Source: Sphingobacteriia bacterium
GTDB lineage: Bacteria; Bacteroidota; Bacteroidia; Chitinophagales; Chitinophagaceae
Reading direction: 5' to 3'
NCBI GenBank assembly: GCA_015999745.1
Contig: JAECQP010000005.1
Location: 31,974-95,973, forward strand
DNA: 64,000 bases
Shown: in pieces, positions 35,239 to 43,688 of the stretch
How positions within the stretch are numbered: the stretch's first letter is position 1
Layout: each line of letters opens with the position of its first letter
Program-made: the position numbers and the translations under genes
The notes under the pieces: model-generated
Seen by the model: the letters and a program-made list of their open reading frames with translations, nothing else
The model's database searches: none
Told to the model about the DNA's origin: nothing

Positions 35239-36624
35239 CTATTGCGCTGCTTCCCGGATGTCTTCCATTAAACGTTTGGCAATATTGGCTGCAACGGTAT
35301 CACTGTTGCTTTCCGCATAAATCCGGATGATGGGCTCGGTATTGCTGCTTCTGAGGTGAACCCAGTCGTTGTCGAATTCGATCTTCAGGCCATCTTCGGT
35401 ATTGATCGGGTTCTTCTTATATTTATTTTTAATATGGTCGAAGATCTTATTGAGGTCGATATCTCCGGTTAGCTCAATCTTATTCTTGCTGATAACGTAG
35501 TCGGGGTAGCTGTTTCTCAGTTGCTTTGCTGATTTGTTTTGTTTGGCCAAATGGGTCAGGAACAGGGCAATGCCAATCAGGGCATCACGGCCGTAATGCA
35601 AATCCGGTACAATGATGCCGCCATTACCCTCACCTCCAATTACGGCATTGACGGCTTTCATTTTAGTTACCACGTTCACTTCACCCACGGCGCTGGCAGT
35701 GTATTCGCCACCATATTTAAGGGTAATATCTTTCAGGGCGCGGGTACTGCTCATATTGCTCACCGTGTTGCCCTTTCTGTTTTGTAAAATATAGTCGGCT
35801 ACTGCTACCAGGGTGTATTCTTCTCCAAAGAGAGAACCATCTTCGCACACAAAGCAAAGCCTGTCCACATCCGGATCAACGGCAATGCCTAGGTGGGCCT
35901 TTAGGGCATTCACTTCGTTGCAAAGGCCTCTCAGGTGCTCGGGCAGTGGTTCCGGATTGTGCGCAAACTGCCCATTTACGGTTTCATTCAGCACGGTATA
36001 ATCCTTCACACCCAATGCTTTTAACAGGGCCGGAACGGCAATCGCACCGGTACTGTTGATGGCATCCACCACCACTTTGAATTTAGCTTTTTTAATAGCA
36101 GCCACATCCACAAGGGGATAGTTTACCACCGCTTCAATATGTTTGTCCAGTGCGGTATTGTTCTGGGTATAAGTACCCAACTGATCCACGGAAGCAAAAT
36201 CAAAATCTTCGCTGGCAGCCATTTCCAGCAGTTGCGCACCGTCTGCACCGCTGATGAACTCACCTTTATGGTTCAGGAGTTTCAGGGCATTCCATTCTTT
36301 AGGGTTGTGGCTGGCGGTAAGGATGATCCCGCCTGCAGCTTCTTCAAATACCACCGCCATTTCAACGGTAGGGGTGGTACTCAAACCAAGGTCTACCACA
36401 TCCAGGCCCAGGGCAATCAGGGTATTCACGACCAATCCCTGCACCATTGCACCACTGATCCTTCCATCTCTGCCAATTACTACTTTTTTGCCGGAACCGG
36501 GTTGTTGTTTCAGCCAACTGCCGTAAGCAGCTGTAAACCTAACCACGTCGATCGGGCTTAAAGTATCGCCCGGTTTACCACCAATTGTACCACGAATGCC
36601 TGAAATGCTCTTAATTAATGCCAT
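35239..36624 (-). CDS. glmM: Phosphoglucosamine mutase
   Basis: 461-residue phosphohexomutase that makes glucosamine 1-phosphate for peptidoglycan and lipopolysaccharide precursors. The catalytic Ser is in GIILTASHNPKEWNALKLL, the metal loop is VDPDVDRLCFV, the sugar loop is GGEGNGG, and the phosphate loop is RSSNTEPIIRIY. The open frame reaches 36702, but the ATG at 36624 (MALIKSISGIRGTIGG) gives the family N-terminus. The -7 box TATGTTTG on the minus strand (36646-36653) lies inside the longer frame, which excludes an upstream start. The SNTEP and GEGNG loops separate it from the mutase at 16442. Confidence 0.9.
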   Translation of the reverse strand: MALIKSISGIRGTIGGKPGDTLSPIDVVRFTAAYGSWLKQQPGSGKKVVIGRDGRISGAMVQGLVVNTLIALGLDVVDLGLSTTPTVEMAVVFEEAAGGIILTASHNPKEWNALKLLNHKGEFISGADGAQLLEMAASEDFDFASVDQLGTYTQNNTALDKHIEAVVNYPLVDVAAIKKAKFKVVVDAINSTGAIAVPALLKALGVKDYTVLNETVNGQFAHNPEPLPEHLRGLCNEVNALKAHLGIAVDPDVDRLCFVCEDGSLFGEEYTLVAVADYILQNRKGNTVSNMSSTRALKDITLKYGGEYTASAVGEVNVVTKMKAVNAVIGGEGNGGIIVPDLHYGRDALIGIALFLTHLAKQNKSAKQLRNSYPDYVISKNKIELTGDIDLNKIFDHIKNKYKKNPINTEDGLKIEFDNDWVHLRSSNTEPIIRIYAESNSDTVAANIAKRLMEDIREAAQ

Positions 36625-36645
36625 ATTGTTCAAATAATCTGTCTG

Positions 36646-36653
36646 CAAACATA
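36646..36653 (-). promoter_or_regulatory. -7 element of glmM
   Basis: TATGTTTG on the minus strand, 21 bases upstream of the ATG at 36624; supports the shorter protein. Confidence 0.45.
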
Positions 36654-36707
36654 ATTCAAATTTTTTGTTCGCTCCTTCGTTGTAATATTGCGGTTGAAAC
36701 ATTAAAT

Positions 36708-37451
36708 ATGCCCGACAAAGCCTGGTATAAAGATTGGTTCAATTCTCCTTACTATCACCTGCTGTATCAGCACAGGGATGAGGAAGAGGCCAGCCGGTTT
36801 ATAGAAACCCTGATCAGATATCTGAAACCCCAAAAGGGTAGTCTGATGCTGGATGTTGCCTGCGGAAAGGGGCGCCACAGCATTGCCCTGGCAGAAATGG
36901 GATTTGATGTAACGGGGATAGACCTCTCAGGGGCTTCTATTTCAGAAGCCAGGTTGCAGGAAACAGCATACCTGCATTTTTACCAGCACGATATGCGTAA
37001 TCTTTTTTGGATCAACTATTTCCAGTACGCATTTAATTTTTTTACCAGCTTTGGTTATTTCCGAACCAGGAGAGAGCACGATAATACCATCAGGACCATT
37101 GCCCAGAGTCTGCGCAAGGGTGGATTGTTTGTGATAGATTACCTCAACGTACATTACGCCGGGCAGCACGAGGAACGATCTTTTACAACTACGATCGATG
37201 AAGTGACATTTCATATTACCAAGTGGCAGGATGAGGATCATTTCTATAAACAGATCCAGGTTACGGATAAGGATCATCAGGCGCCCCGGCATCTTTATAC
37301 AGAACGTGTTGCCAAATTCTCCCTCGGCGATTTCAACGATATGCTTACCTACCAGGGTATGCAGGTAGAAGAAGTATTTGGCGATTACCACCTGGGGCGC
37401 TACGATATCAAAACATCTCCCCGGCTGATTATCCTTGCGAGGAAGCGGTAG
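36708..37451 (+). CDS. Class I SAM-dependent methyltransferase
   Basis: 247-residue methyltransferase with motif I (MLDVACGKGRHSIALAEMG), the acidic ribose-binding residue in VTGIDLSGASI, and FVIDYLNVHYAG later. The N-terminal WYKDWFNSPYYHLLYQHRDE is typical of a Bacteroidota family of unknown substrate. The frame is open from 36618, which would run into the glmM promoter region; the ATG at 36708 is the likely start. It is convergent with the tryptophan dioxygenase gene, with 23 bases between them. Confidence 0.88.
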   Translation: MPDKAWYKDWFNSPYYHLLYQHRDEEEASRFIETLIRYLKPQKGSLMLDVACGKGRHSIALAEMGFDVTGIDLSGASISEARLQETAYLHFYQHDMRNLFWINYFQYAFNFFTSFGYFRTRREHDNTIRTIAQSLRKGGLFVIDYLNVHYAGQHEERSFTTTIDEVTFHITKWQDEDHFYKQIQVTDKDHQAPRHLYTERVAKFSLGDFNDMLTYQGMQVEEVFGDYHLGRYDIKTSPRLIILARKR

Positions 37452-37474
37452 GTTGGTTGTCCGTGCTACAAGGG

Positions 37475-38554
37475 TCATCCCATTTTAAATCCCAGGTAAT
37501 GCGTTAATGTTTCCGGCAGCTTAGGAAGTTTTCTTCTTTCGATCAGGTAAGTGGAAAGCCCCGATAAATCCCTGTATACATAGTGCTTATTCAATGCGCC
37601 TTCCAGGTAACCTGCCCCGGAAGTATTGCCGGTTCCCACCCGCATGCCAATCATTCGTCTTACCATAATCAGGTGTTTGTGACGCCAGTTGCTCATCAGG
37701 TGGTCTATTTCAATCAGGGAGTCCAGTAGTTGATAGGAGGTCTGGAACACCGGAAAATCCCTGTACAACATAATAAATAAGGCAGAACGCATGGCAGCGG
37801 TACTGAAGCTGCCTTTTAATGCAGCCAGTTGTGTTTCATCCGCATCAGCAGGGATTTTTTCGAAAAATACATAATCAAAGTCGGCCAGTTTGCTTCTTTC
37901 CCTTTCGGTCAATCCGTTTTCATAAATGCTTCTGTACGCTTTCCAGAACGGGTGCTCCGGCCAGTCGCCGCTAACTGTATTGGTCCAATACGTTGCATGA
38001 AAGAAGGGCATGCGTTCCAGCCAGTCGTTTACCAGTTGTAAGAGGTTTTTGCTGCCCTCGGTGGTATTGATGGAGTTGAAGTCGGGTTGTGTAAAACCAC
38101 CTTCATTGGTTCTTTTGTAATAATCTTTCTGGTGCCGGTTGTTCAGTTGCAATCCCAGTTTGGCTTCAATCAAACGGAACTGTAAACTCTGGAATCCGGA
38201 AGAAGGCGTGAGCAGGTTGCGGAATGCCAGGAAGTCCATTGGCGTCATGGTGTCCAATATGTTTACCTGCTGGTTCAGCAGTTCCAATATCCGGATGATT
38301 CTGTTGAACCGGTGACGCACGAGGTTCAGGTCTTCTGAATTATCATTGATCTGTTCTTTCTGAAACACGCCCATGGCATAGTCCAGTTCAAATAAAATCT
38401 GCCTGAACCACAACTCATAGGCCTGGTGAATTACAATGAACAGCATTTCATCATGTGCAGGTTCGTTACCGGGTTCAAAACTTACCGGATGCTGGCTGTT
38501 GAGGATTTTATCTAAATGCAGGTAACTGCCATAATACATAGACTCCTTATTCAT
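37475..38554 (-). CDS. kynA: Tryptophan 2,3-dioxygenase
   Basis: Heme dioxygenase of 359 residues that opens the indole ring of tryptophan to N-formylkynurenine, the entry step of the kynurenine pathway. Family motifs include YYGSYLHLDKIL, DEMLFIVIHQAYELWFRQIL (heme-pocket His), TPMDFLAFRNLL, SSGFQSLQFRLIE and WRHKHLIMVRRMIG (axial His). I prefer the ATG at 38554; an ATG two codons upstream is possible. A TATATTTG -7 box lies 17 bases upstream. kynU is 3.7 kb away and not in the same operon. Confidence 0.93.
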   Translation of the reverse strand: MNKESMYYGSYLHLDKILNSQHPVSFEPGNEPAHDEMLFIVIHQAYELWFRQILFELDYAMGVFQKEQINDNSEDLNLVRHRFNRIIRILELLNQQVNILDTMTPMDFLAFRNLLTPSSGFQSLQFRLIEAKLGLQLNNRHQKDYYKRTNEGGFTQPDFNSINTTEGSKNLLQLVNDWLERMPFFHATYWTNTVSGDWPEHPFWKAYRSIYENGLTERERSKLADFDYVFFEKIPADADETQLAALKGSFSTAAMRSALFIMLYRDFPVFQTSYQLLDSLIEIDHLMSNWRHKHLIMVRRMIGMRVGTGNTSGAGYLEGALNKHYVYRDLSGLSTYLIERRKLPKLPETLTHYLGFKMG

Positions 38555-38571
38555 ACACAATCGTTGTGGGG

Positions 38572-38579
38572 CAAATATA
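38572..38579 (-). promoter_or_regulatory. -7 element of kynA
   Basis: TATATTTG on the minus strand, 17 bases upstream of the ATG at 38554. Confidence 0.5.
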
Positions 38580-38652
38580 AGGGGAAGGGGAGATACGGCA
38601 GATTGACTGATTTTGATTAAATTGTAGCTGATCCATTTTTAACAAATTCATC

Positions 38653-40014
38653 ATGAAGACCATTTCCTTAAAACCATTGCTGGTCCTGCTGTTTTCGGCA
38701 ACCCTTTTTCGGTCTGCGGCGCAGCCTGGCAAGCAGGATATCATCAACCTGCACCCGTCCTGGTCAATGCAGTCCAATATTTATGAAGTCAATATTCGCC
38801 AGTATACTCCGGAGGGTACATTCAATGCTTTCGCCAAACATATTGACCGCCTCAAAACCATGGGCGTACACACGCTTTGGTTTATGCCAATCAACCCCAT
38901 CAGCCAAACAGATCGCAAAGGCACATTGGGCAGCTATTATGCGGTAGCTGATTATACAACAGTGAATCCGGAGTTTGGAAGCATGAAAGATTTTCAGCAG
39001 ATGGTGAAACTTATTCACCAAAAAGGAATGAAAGTGCTGATAGACTGGGTGCCCAATCATACCGGGGCAGATCATCGCTGGTTAGCCGGGCATCCGGATT
39101 TTTTTGTGAAAGACAGTTCCGGTAAAGCCGCGATGGCCAAGGACTGGTCAGATACACGCCAGTTGGATTATACCAATCAGGTAATGCGCGACAGTATGAT
39201 CGCTGCCATGAAATTCTGGATCAGTAATGCCGATATCGACGGCTTTCGTTGTGATGTTGCCTGGAATGTTCCGGGAGATTTCTGGAAGGAATGCATTGCG
39301 CAGTTAAGAAAGATGAAGAACATCTTTATGCTGGCCGAAGGGGAAGATGCCTATCTCCCCGAAAATGGTTTTGATGCCGTTTATCCATGGAGAGCCTTTC
39401 ATGTACTGGTAGATATTGCTGCCGGTAAAAAAAATGCATTGGCGCTGGATACTGTACAGCGCCTGATGGGCTCCATCTATCCAAAGAATACGATGCTCCT
39501 GCAATTTACCAGCAATCACGATGAGAATAGCTGGAACAAGGCAGATTTCGCTACCATGCCCGGCGCTTCTCACGAGCCTTTTGCGGTATTAACGCAAACC
39601 CTGCCCGGAAGTATCCCGTTGGTATACAGCGGCCAGGAAGAGCCCGTGCTAAGGCCCATCGCTTTCTTCGAAAAAGATCCTATGGTGTTCGGACAGTATA
39701 AGCGGGCGCCGCTGTACAACAAGCTCCTGCATCTGCGCACTGCCAACAAAGCTTTGGCTGCCAATGTGCCGATGCAGAAACTGAATACCGGTAATGATGA
39801 AGCTGTTTATGCTTTCTATCGTAAATCGGGCAATCAGTTTGTATATGTAGTGGTTAATCTCACCGGTGAGCAGCAATATTATTCCATTGATGCCGGCCGC
39901 GTCAGGGAAATTTCCGGAAAACCGGTGAAGGAGCTGCTTTCAGGGAAAACATATCATGCTGCACCCTCCGGTAAAAGCAGATTGAATCCCTGGGAAAGCA
40001 GGATCTATTATTAA
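38653..40014 (+). CDS. Alpha-amylase family glycoside hydrolase (GH13)
   Basis: 453-residue exported GH13 enzyme. The signal peptide ends after RSAAQ (about 24 residues). The TIM barrel shows the four conserved regions: DWVPNHTGADH, IDGFRCDVAWNVP (nucleophile Asp), MLAEGED (acid/base Glu) and TSNHDENSW (transition-state Asp). A C-terminal beta domain follows (FVYVVVNLTGEQQYY). It probably acts on alpha-glucans in the periplasm; substrate chain length cannot be judged. pyrF begins 17 bases later behind its own -7 box. Confidence 0.92.
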   Translation: MKTISLKPLLVLLFSATLFRSAAQPGKQDIINLHPSWSMQSNIYEVNIRQYTPEGTFNAFAKHIDRLKTMGVHTLWFMPINPISQTDRKGTLGSYYAVADYTTVNPEFGSMKDFQQMVKLIHQKGMKVLIDWVPNHTGADHRWLAGHPDFFVKDSSGKAAMAKDWSDTRQLDYTNQVMRDSMIAAMKFWISNADIDGFRCDVAWNVPGDFWKECIAQLRKMKNIFMLAEGEDAYLPENGFDAVYPWRAFHVLVDIAAGKKNALALDTVQRLMGSIYPKNTMLLQFTSNHDENSWNKADFATMPGASHEPFAVLTQTLPGSIPLVYSGQEEPVLRPIAFFEKDPMVFGQYKRAPLYNKLLHLRTANKALAANVPMQKLNTGNDEAVYAFYRKSGNQFVYVVVNLTGEQQYYSIDAGRVREISGKPVKELLSGKTYHAAPSGKSRLNPWESRIYY

Positions 40015-40019
40015 TTCGC

Positions 40020-40027
40020 TAATTTTG
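40020..40027 (+). promoter_or_regulatory. -7 element of pyrF
   Basis: TAATTTTG, four bases before the pyrF ATG and five bases after the amylase stop. It implies that pyrF has its own transcript, probably leaderless. Confidence 0.45.
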
Positions 40028-40031
40028 CAAT

Positions 40032-40886
40032 ATGACCCGCCAACAACTTGCAGACCATATTCAACAGAAGCAGTCCTATCTCTGTGTAGGGTTGGATACA
40101 GATATCACCAAACTGCCCAAACACCTGCAGGGCCGGTCCGATGGGGTGGTGACTTTCAACAAAGCCATCATTGACGCCACCAGCGCTTATTGCGTAAGTT
40201 ATAAGATCAATACGGCGTTCTACGAATCGCAGGGATTAAAAGGATGGGAAGCCATGCAGGAAACACTGGCCTATATACCCGATACGCATTTCACCATTGC
40301 GGATGCCAAAAGGGGGGATATCGGCAATACTTCTGCGCAGTATGCCAAAACTTTCTTTGAAGTGCTGCCCTTCGATGCAATTACGGTGGCCCCTTATATG
40401 GGCGAAGACAGTGTGCGTCCTTTCCTGGAATATGAAAATAAATGGACCATTGTACTCGGATTAACTTCCAACACAGGCAGCAATGACTTCCAGCAACTGC
40501 TCTTATCAAGATACGATGAAGCCATGTCGATGGTGCCGCATATTACCCAGGGAACCCTGGAGAAATGTTTGTACGAACATGTGCTGGAAACAGTGAGCGG
40601 GTGGGGAACACCAGATAATTTAATGTTTGTGGTAGGCGCCACCCGGGAGGAAGAAATGGAGAATATCCGCAGAATTATTCCGGATCATTTCCTGCTGGTT
40701 CCCGGTGTTGGGGCGCAGGGGGGAAGCCTGGAAGAGATCTCCCGGCTTGGGTTGAATAATGACGCAGGTTTATTGGTAAACGCAAGCCGTGCCATCATTT
40801 TTTGCGGTGATGGAGAAGATTTTGCGGAGAAAGCAGCATTGGTTGCATCTGCCTATCGCGATGAAATGAAAGGATATTTAAAATAA
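40032..40886 (+). CDS. pyrF: Orotidine 5'-phosphate decarboxylase (group 2)
   Basis: Final enzyme of UMP synthesis, 284 residues, typical of the longer group 2 OMP decarboxylases. The catalytic motif is TIADAKRGDIGNTS, with LCVGLDTDITKLP near the N-terminus and LVPGVGAQGGSLEE as the phosphate loop. A TAATTTTG -7 box at 40020-40027 lies just four bases before the ATG and five bases after the amylase stop, so its mRNA is probably leaderless. OmpA follows without a gap. Confidence 0.94.
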   Translation: MTRQQLADHIQQKQSYLCVGLDTDITKLPKHLQGRSDGVVTFNKAIIDATSAYCVSYKINTAFYESQGLKGWEAMQETLAYIPDTHFTIADAKRGDIGNTSAQYAKTFFEVLPFDAITVAPYMGEDSVRPFLEYENKWTIVLGLTSNTGSNDFQQLLLSRYDEAMSMVPHITQGTLEKCLYEHVLETVSGWGTPDNLMFVVGATREEEMENIRRIIPDHFLLVPGVGAQGGSLEEISRLGLNNDAGLLVNASRAIIFCGDGEDFAEKAALVASAYRDEMKGYLK

Positions 40887-40892
40887 ATGAGT

Positions 40893-41612
40893 ATGAAAAA
40901 AATAAAGATTTCCATCTTGTCCCTTGCCGTGGTTGCAGTGATGATGGCCAGCAGTTGTGAAACAGTGAAAAATACCAGCAACAAAAACAAAGGAATTGCC
41001 ATTGGCGCAGCAGGTGGTGCAGTGATTGGCGGTATTATCGGTAACAATGTAGGTAATAAAAATAATTCAGCGCTGGGCGCTATCCTTGGCGCTGCCGTTG
41101 GTGGCGCTGCAGGAGGCATTATCGGAAACAAAATGGATAAGCAGGCCGAGGCCATCAAGAAGGAAGTGCCGGATGCAACAGTTACGAGAGAGGGTGAAGG
41201 AATCAATGTGACTTTTGATGAAAACAACCCGGATGGTTCCAAAGCAGGCCTGTACTTTGAAACCGGTAAATACAATGTCAACCCTAATGCTAAAATTACC
41301 CTGGATAAATTTCAGAAGATTTTTGCAGAATACCCCGATACCGATATCCTGATTGAAGGCCATACCGACGATGTGGGTTCCGAAGCATCCAATATGACCT
41401 TGTCCGAGCGAAGGGCAAATGCAGTGGGTAATGCTTTAAAAGCCGCCGGTGTTGCTTCGGCTCGTATTACCACTAAATGGTACGGTGAGTCTCAGCCTAA
41501 AGTAGATAATACCAGCGCAGAGAACAGGGCCCTGAACAGAAGGGTTCAGATTGTGATCACCGCCAATGAAAAAATGAAGGCCGAAGCTAAAAAAGAAGCA
41601 CAGAAAGGGTAA
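40893..41612 (+). CDS. OmpA-family lipoprotein with glycine zipper
   Basis: Outer membrane lipoprotein of 239 residues. The N-terminal signal ends in a lipobox-like MASSC (Cys about residue 22). A glycine-zipper segment follows (IAIGAAGGAVIGGIIGNN, then LGAAVGGAAGGIIGN), typical of membrane-inserted helices, then a C-terminal OmpA peptidoglycan-binding domain (DILIEGHTDDVGSEASN, LSERRANAVGNAL, NRALNRRVQIVI). The ATG at 40887 directly follows pyrF. The ATG at 40893 (MKKIKISILSL) gives the better signal peptide. It is convergent with the SGNH gene, 5 bases apart. Confidence 0.9.
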   Translation: MKKIKISILSLAVVAVMMASSCETVKNTSNKNKGIAIGAAGGAVIGGIIGNNVGNKNNSALGAILGAAVGGAAGGIIGNKMDKQAEAIKKEVPDATVTREGEGINVTFDENNPDGSKAGLYFETGKYNVNPNAKITLDKFQKIFAEYPDTDILIEGHTDDVGSEASNMTLSERRANAVGNALKAAGVASARITTKWYGESQPKVDNTSAENRALNRRVQIVITANEKMKAEAKKEAQKG

Positions 41613-41617
41613 TTATT

Positions 41618-42223
41618 TTATAATTGCTCCATCACCGCTTCTGCAACTCTTTCTGCCCAGATAGCATGAATCATACCGGAGTAGTGCAACAGATCCGGAC
41701 TCAGGGCCTGCAGGTTATTCTTGTAGGCCCTGGTTTCATCGGTGATATTGATGTAGTGTACTTTATTTTTCTTAGCCTCGTTGGCACAGAATTTATTAAA
41801 AGTGTCGATCTCCTCACCAATGGCTTGTACGTCCCTGTCTTTGGCAAACGGGGTGGCCCCCCAATCGGGTATAGATAACAATATTACCCGCTCAGGTCGT
41901 TGACCGGTGTAATGGATGGCTTTGTGGAGCAGAAATTCCAGGTCTGTTTTAAAATCTTTATGTGTCAGGTTCCTGTACTGGTTGTTCACGCCAATCAACA
42001 GCGATACAAAATCATACTGTTCACTCAGTTCTGTATGCAGTAAATGCTCAGCCAGCTCAAAAGTTGTCCACCCGGTTTGGGCAACAATCTCCGGCGCATG
42101 AAAGTGGAGCTTCTGCTTACGCAGCAATTGCACAGCCTGGTAAGGGAAACTTTCATGCAACGGAACAGATTCTCCGATGGTGTAAGAATCTCCCAATGCC
42201 AGATAACTGTTGTGATGCATCAT
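41618..42223 (-). CDS. SGNH/GDSL hydrolase coupled to kynureninase
   Basis: 201-residue cytoplasmic-looking SGNH hydrolase: block I LALGDSYTIGES (nucleophile Ser), block III LLIGVNNQYRN, and block V SPDLLHYSG (catalytic Asp and His). The Gly and Asn of the oxyanion hole are present. Two adjacent ATG codons are possible starts. The gene begins two bases after the kynureninase stop on the same strand. Because no arylformamidase gene is seen near kynA and kynU, this hydrolase is a candidate for N-formylkynurenine hydrolysis. That is inference from position only; lysophospholipase or other esterase activity is equally allowed by the motifs. Confidence 0.88.
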   Translation of the reverse strand: MMHHNSYLALGDSYTIGESVPLHESFPYQAVQLLRKQKLHFHAPEIVAQTGWTTFELAEHLLHTELSEQYDFVSLLIGVNNQYRNLTHKDFKTDLEFLLHKAIHYTGQRPERVILLSIPDWGATPFAKDRDVQAIGEEIDTFNKFCANEAKKNKVHYINITDETRAYKNNLQALSPDLLHYSGMIHAIWAERVAEAVMEQL

Positions 42224-42225
42224 TG

Positions 42226-43491
42226 CTAAAAATTGGTTTTCAGTATTTCATAAAAGCGATACACATCTTCAAAACTACAGTAAAGAGGTGCAGGAGCTAC
42301 CCTGATCACTCCGGGCTCTCTGTAATCTACAATAATTCCGCTTTCCATCATCTTATTGTGTATGGCTTTTCCCTGGCTGGAGAAAAACAGGGATAACTGA
42401 GCGCCTCTTTGTTCCGGGTCTTCCGGGGTGATGATCTCAAAAGAGATATTGCTCAGTTGCTTCAACAAAAACTCCAGATAAGACGTCAGTGCAATACTCT
42501 TTTGCCGAATGGCGGCCATACCGGCCTGCTCAAAAAGCTCCAGGGAGGCTTTGAGTGCAACCGTATTGAAAACCTGTGCCGTGCTCAGGTTCCAGCCGCT
42601 TGCATTGGGCTTGGGAACAAATCCTTTTTCCATTCTAAACCTTTCCTTCTCTTCGTTTCCCCACCAGCCGCCCAGGCGAGGCGTTTGAATATTGCCTGCA
42701 TGTTGCTCATGAATAAATACGCCGCCCACAGCCCCAGGGCCTGCGTTAAGGTATTTGTAACTGCACCAAACGGCAAAATCCACCTCCCAGCTATGCAGGT
42801 GCAGGGGGATATTTCCTGTTACATGTGCAAGGTCAAATCCGGCAAATGCACCGGCTTCATGTGCTTTTTGGGTAATGGACGGGATATCAAAAAACTGCCC
42901 GGTATAATAATTGATGCCCCCGAACAATACCAGTGCCAGTTCGTGTTGATGTGTTTCAATTACATCCAGTATATCCTGTGTATGCAGTGTTTTTTCTCCG
43001 GGTCTGGGTTCCACTTCAATGATCACCTCTTCGGGCTTCAGTCCGTAATGGAGGGCCATGGTTTCCACCGCATACTGATCGGAAGGGAAGGCCCCGGCCT
43101 CCATGATAATCCTGAACCGGGTAGCAGTAGGCCGGTAAAAACTCAGCAGCATCAGGTGCAGGTTCACGGTTAAAGCGTTCATGACAGTTATTTCTCCCGG
43201 TTCTGCCCCTACCATAGCGGCCAGAGACTGCCCCACATAATCCTGGTAAAACAGCCAGGGATTCGTTCCCCCAAAATAACCGCCAACTGCTTTTTCGCGC
43301 CAGGTATCCAGTTCTGTTTGTATGGCTTTTTCTACATGAACAGGCTGTAACCCCAGTGAGTTGCCGCAAAAATAAATGGCATTGTTACCCTTGTGCTGCG
43401 GAAAATAAAACCACTCCTTAAAATGGTTCAGCGGGTCTGTCGCATCGGCTTTTTTTGCATAATCAATTCCGGTTTCAAAGTTCAATGGCAT
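42226..43491 (-). CDS. kynU: Kynureninase
   Basis: 421-residue PLP enzyme that cleaves kynurenine to anthranilate and alanine (or 3-hydroxykynurenine to 3-hydroxyanthranilate). The PLP lysine is in AVWCSYKYLNAGPGAVGG. Other hallmarks are FCGNSLGLQP, MNALTVNLHLMLLSFYRP, GFDLAHVTGNIPLHLH and PRLGGWWGNEEKERF. It is the first gene of an operon with the SGNH hydrolase. The anthranilate product could feed the tryptophan operon. No kynurenine monooxygenase is visible in the window. Confidence 0.94.
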   Translation of the reverse strand: MPLNFETGIDYAKKADATDPLNHFKEWFYFPQHKGNNAIYFCGNSLGLQPVHVEKAIQTELDTWREKAVGGYFGGTNPWLFYQDYVGQSLAAMVGAEPGEITVMNALTVNLHLMLLSFYRPTATRFRIIMEAGAFPSDQYAVETMALHYGLKPEEVIIEVEPRPGEKTLHTQDILDVIETHQHELALVLFGGINYYTGQFFDIPSITQKAHEAGAFAGFDLAHVTGNIPLHLHSWEVDFAVWCSYKYLNAGPGAVGGVFIHEQHAGNIQTPRLGGWWGNEEKERFRMEKGFVPKPNASGWNLSTAQVFNTVALKASLELFEQAGMAAIRQKSIALTSYLEFLLKQLSNISFEIITPEDPEQRGAQLSLFFSSQGKAIHNKMMESGIIVDYREPGVIRVAPAPLYCSFEDVYRFYEILKTNF

Positions 43492-43688
43492 ATAATCTGA
43501 TAATAGGTTTAAAAATCAGGAATGGACTGCGGAAGCTCCTCTCATACTTCACGCATATCAAATTTTCGTACAATGTAAGGATATCCCTAATTATATACAA
43601 GGGCTTAAGCAGCGCTTACAATTATTTGATAAATGGGTGGGGTGCTATTGAGTTATCGAGTATTTTCAACCTTCCAAAACCACTTCAT
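43492..43688. other. Divergent intergenic region kynU / S9 peptidase
   Basis: 197 bases between two divergent genes, AT-rich. An open frame crosses it but lacks coding character. I see no clear TAnnTTTG element on either strand, only partial matches such as the TTATTTG near 43622. It presumably holds both promoters. Confidence 0.5.

Noticed and set aside
43455..43688. 78-residue N-terminal extension of the S9 peptidase
   Set aside because: It overlaps kynU and would bury a perfect signal peptide beginning at 43689.
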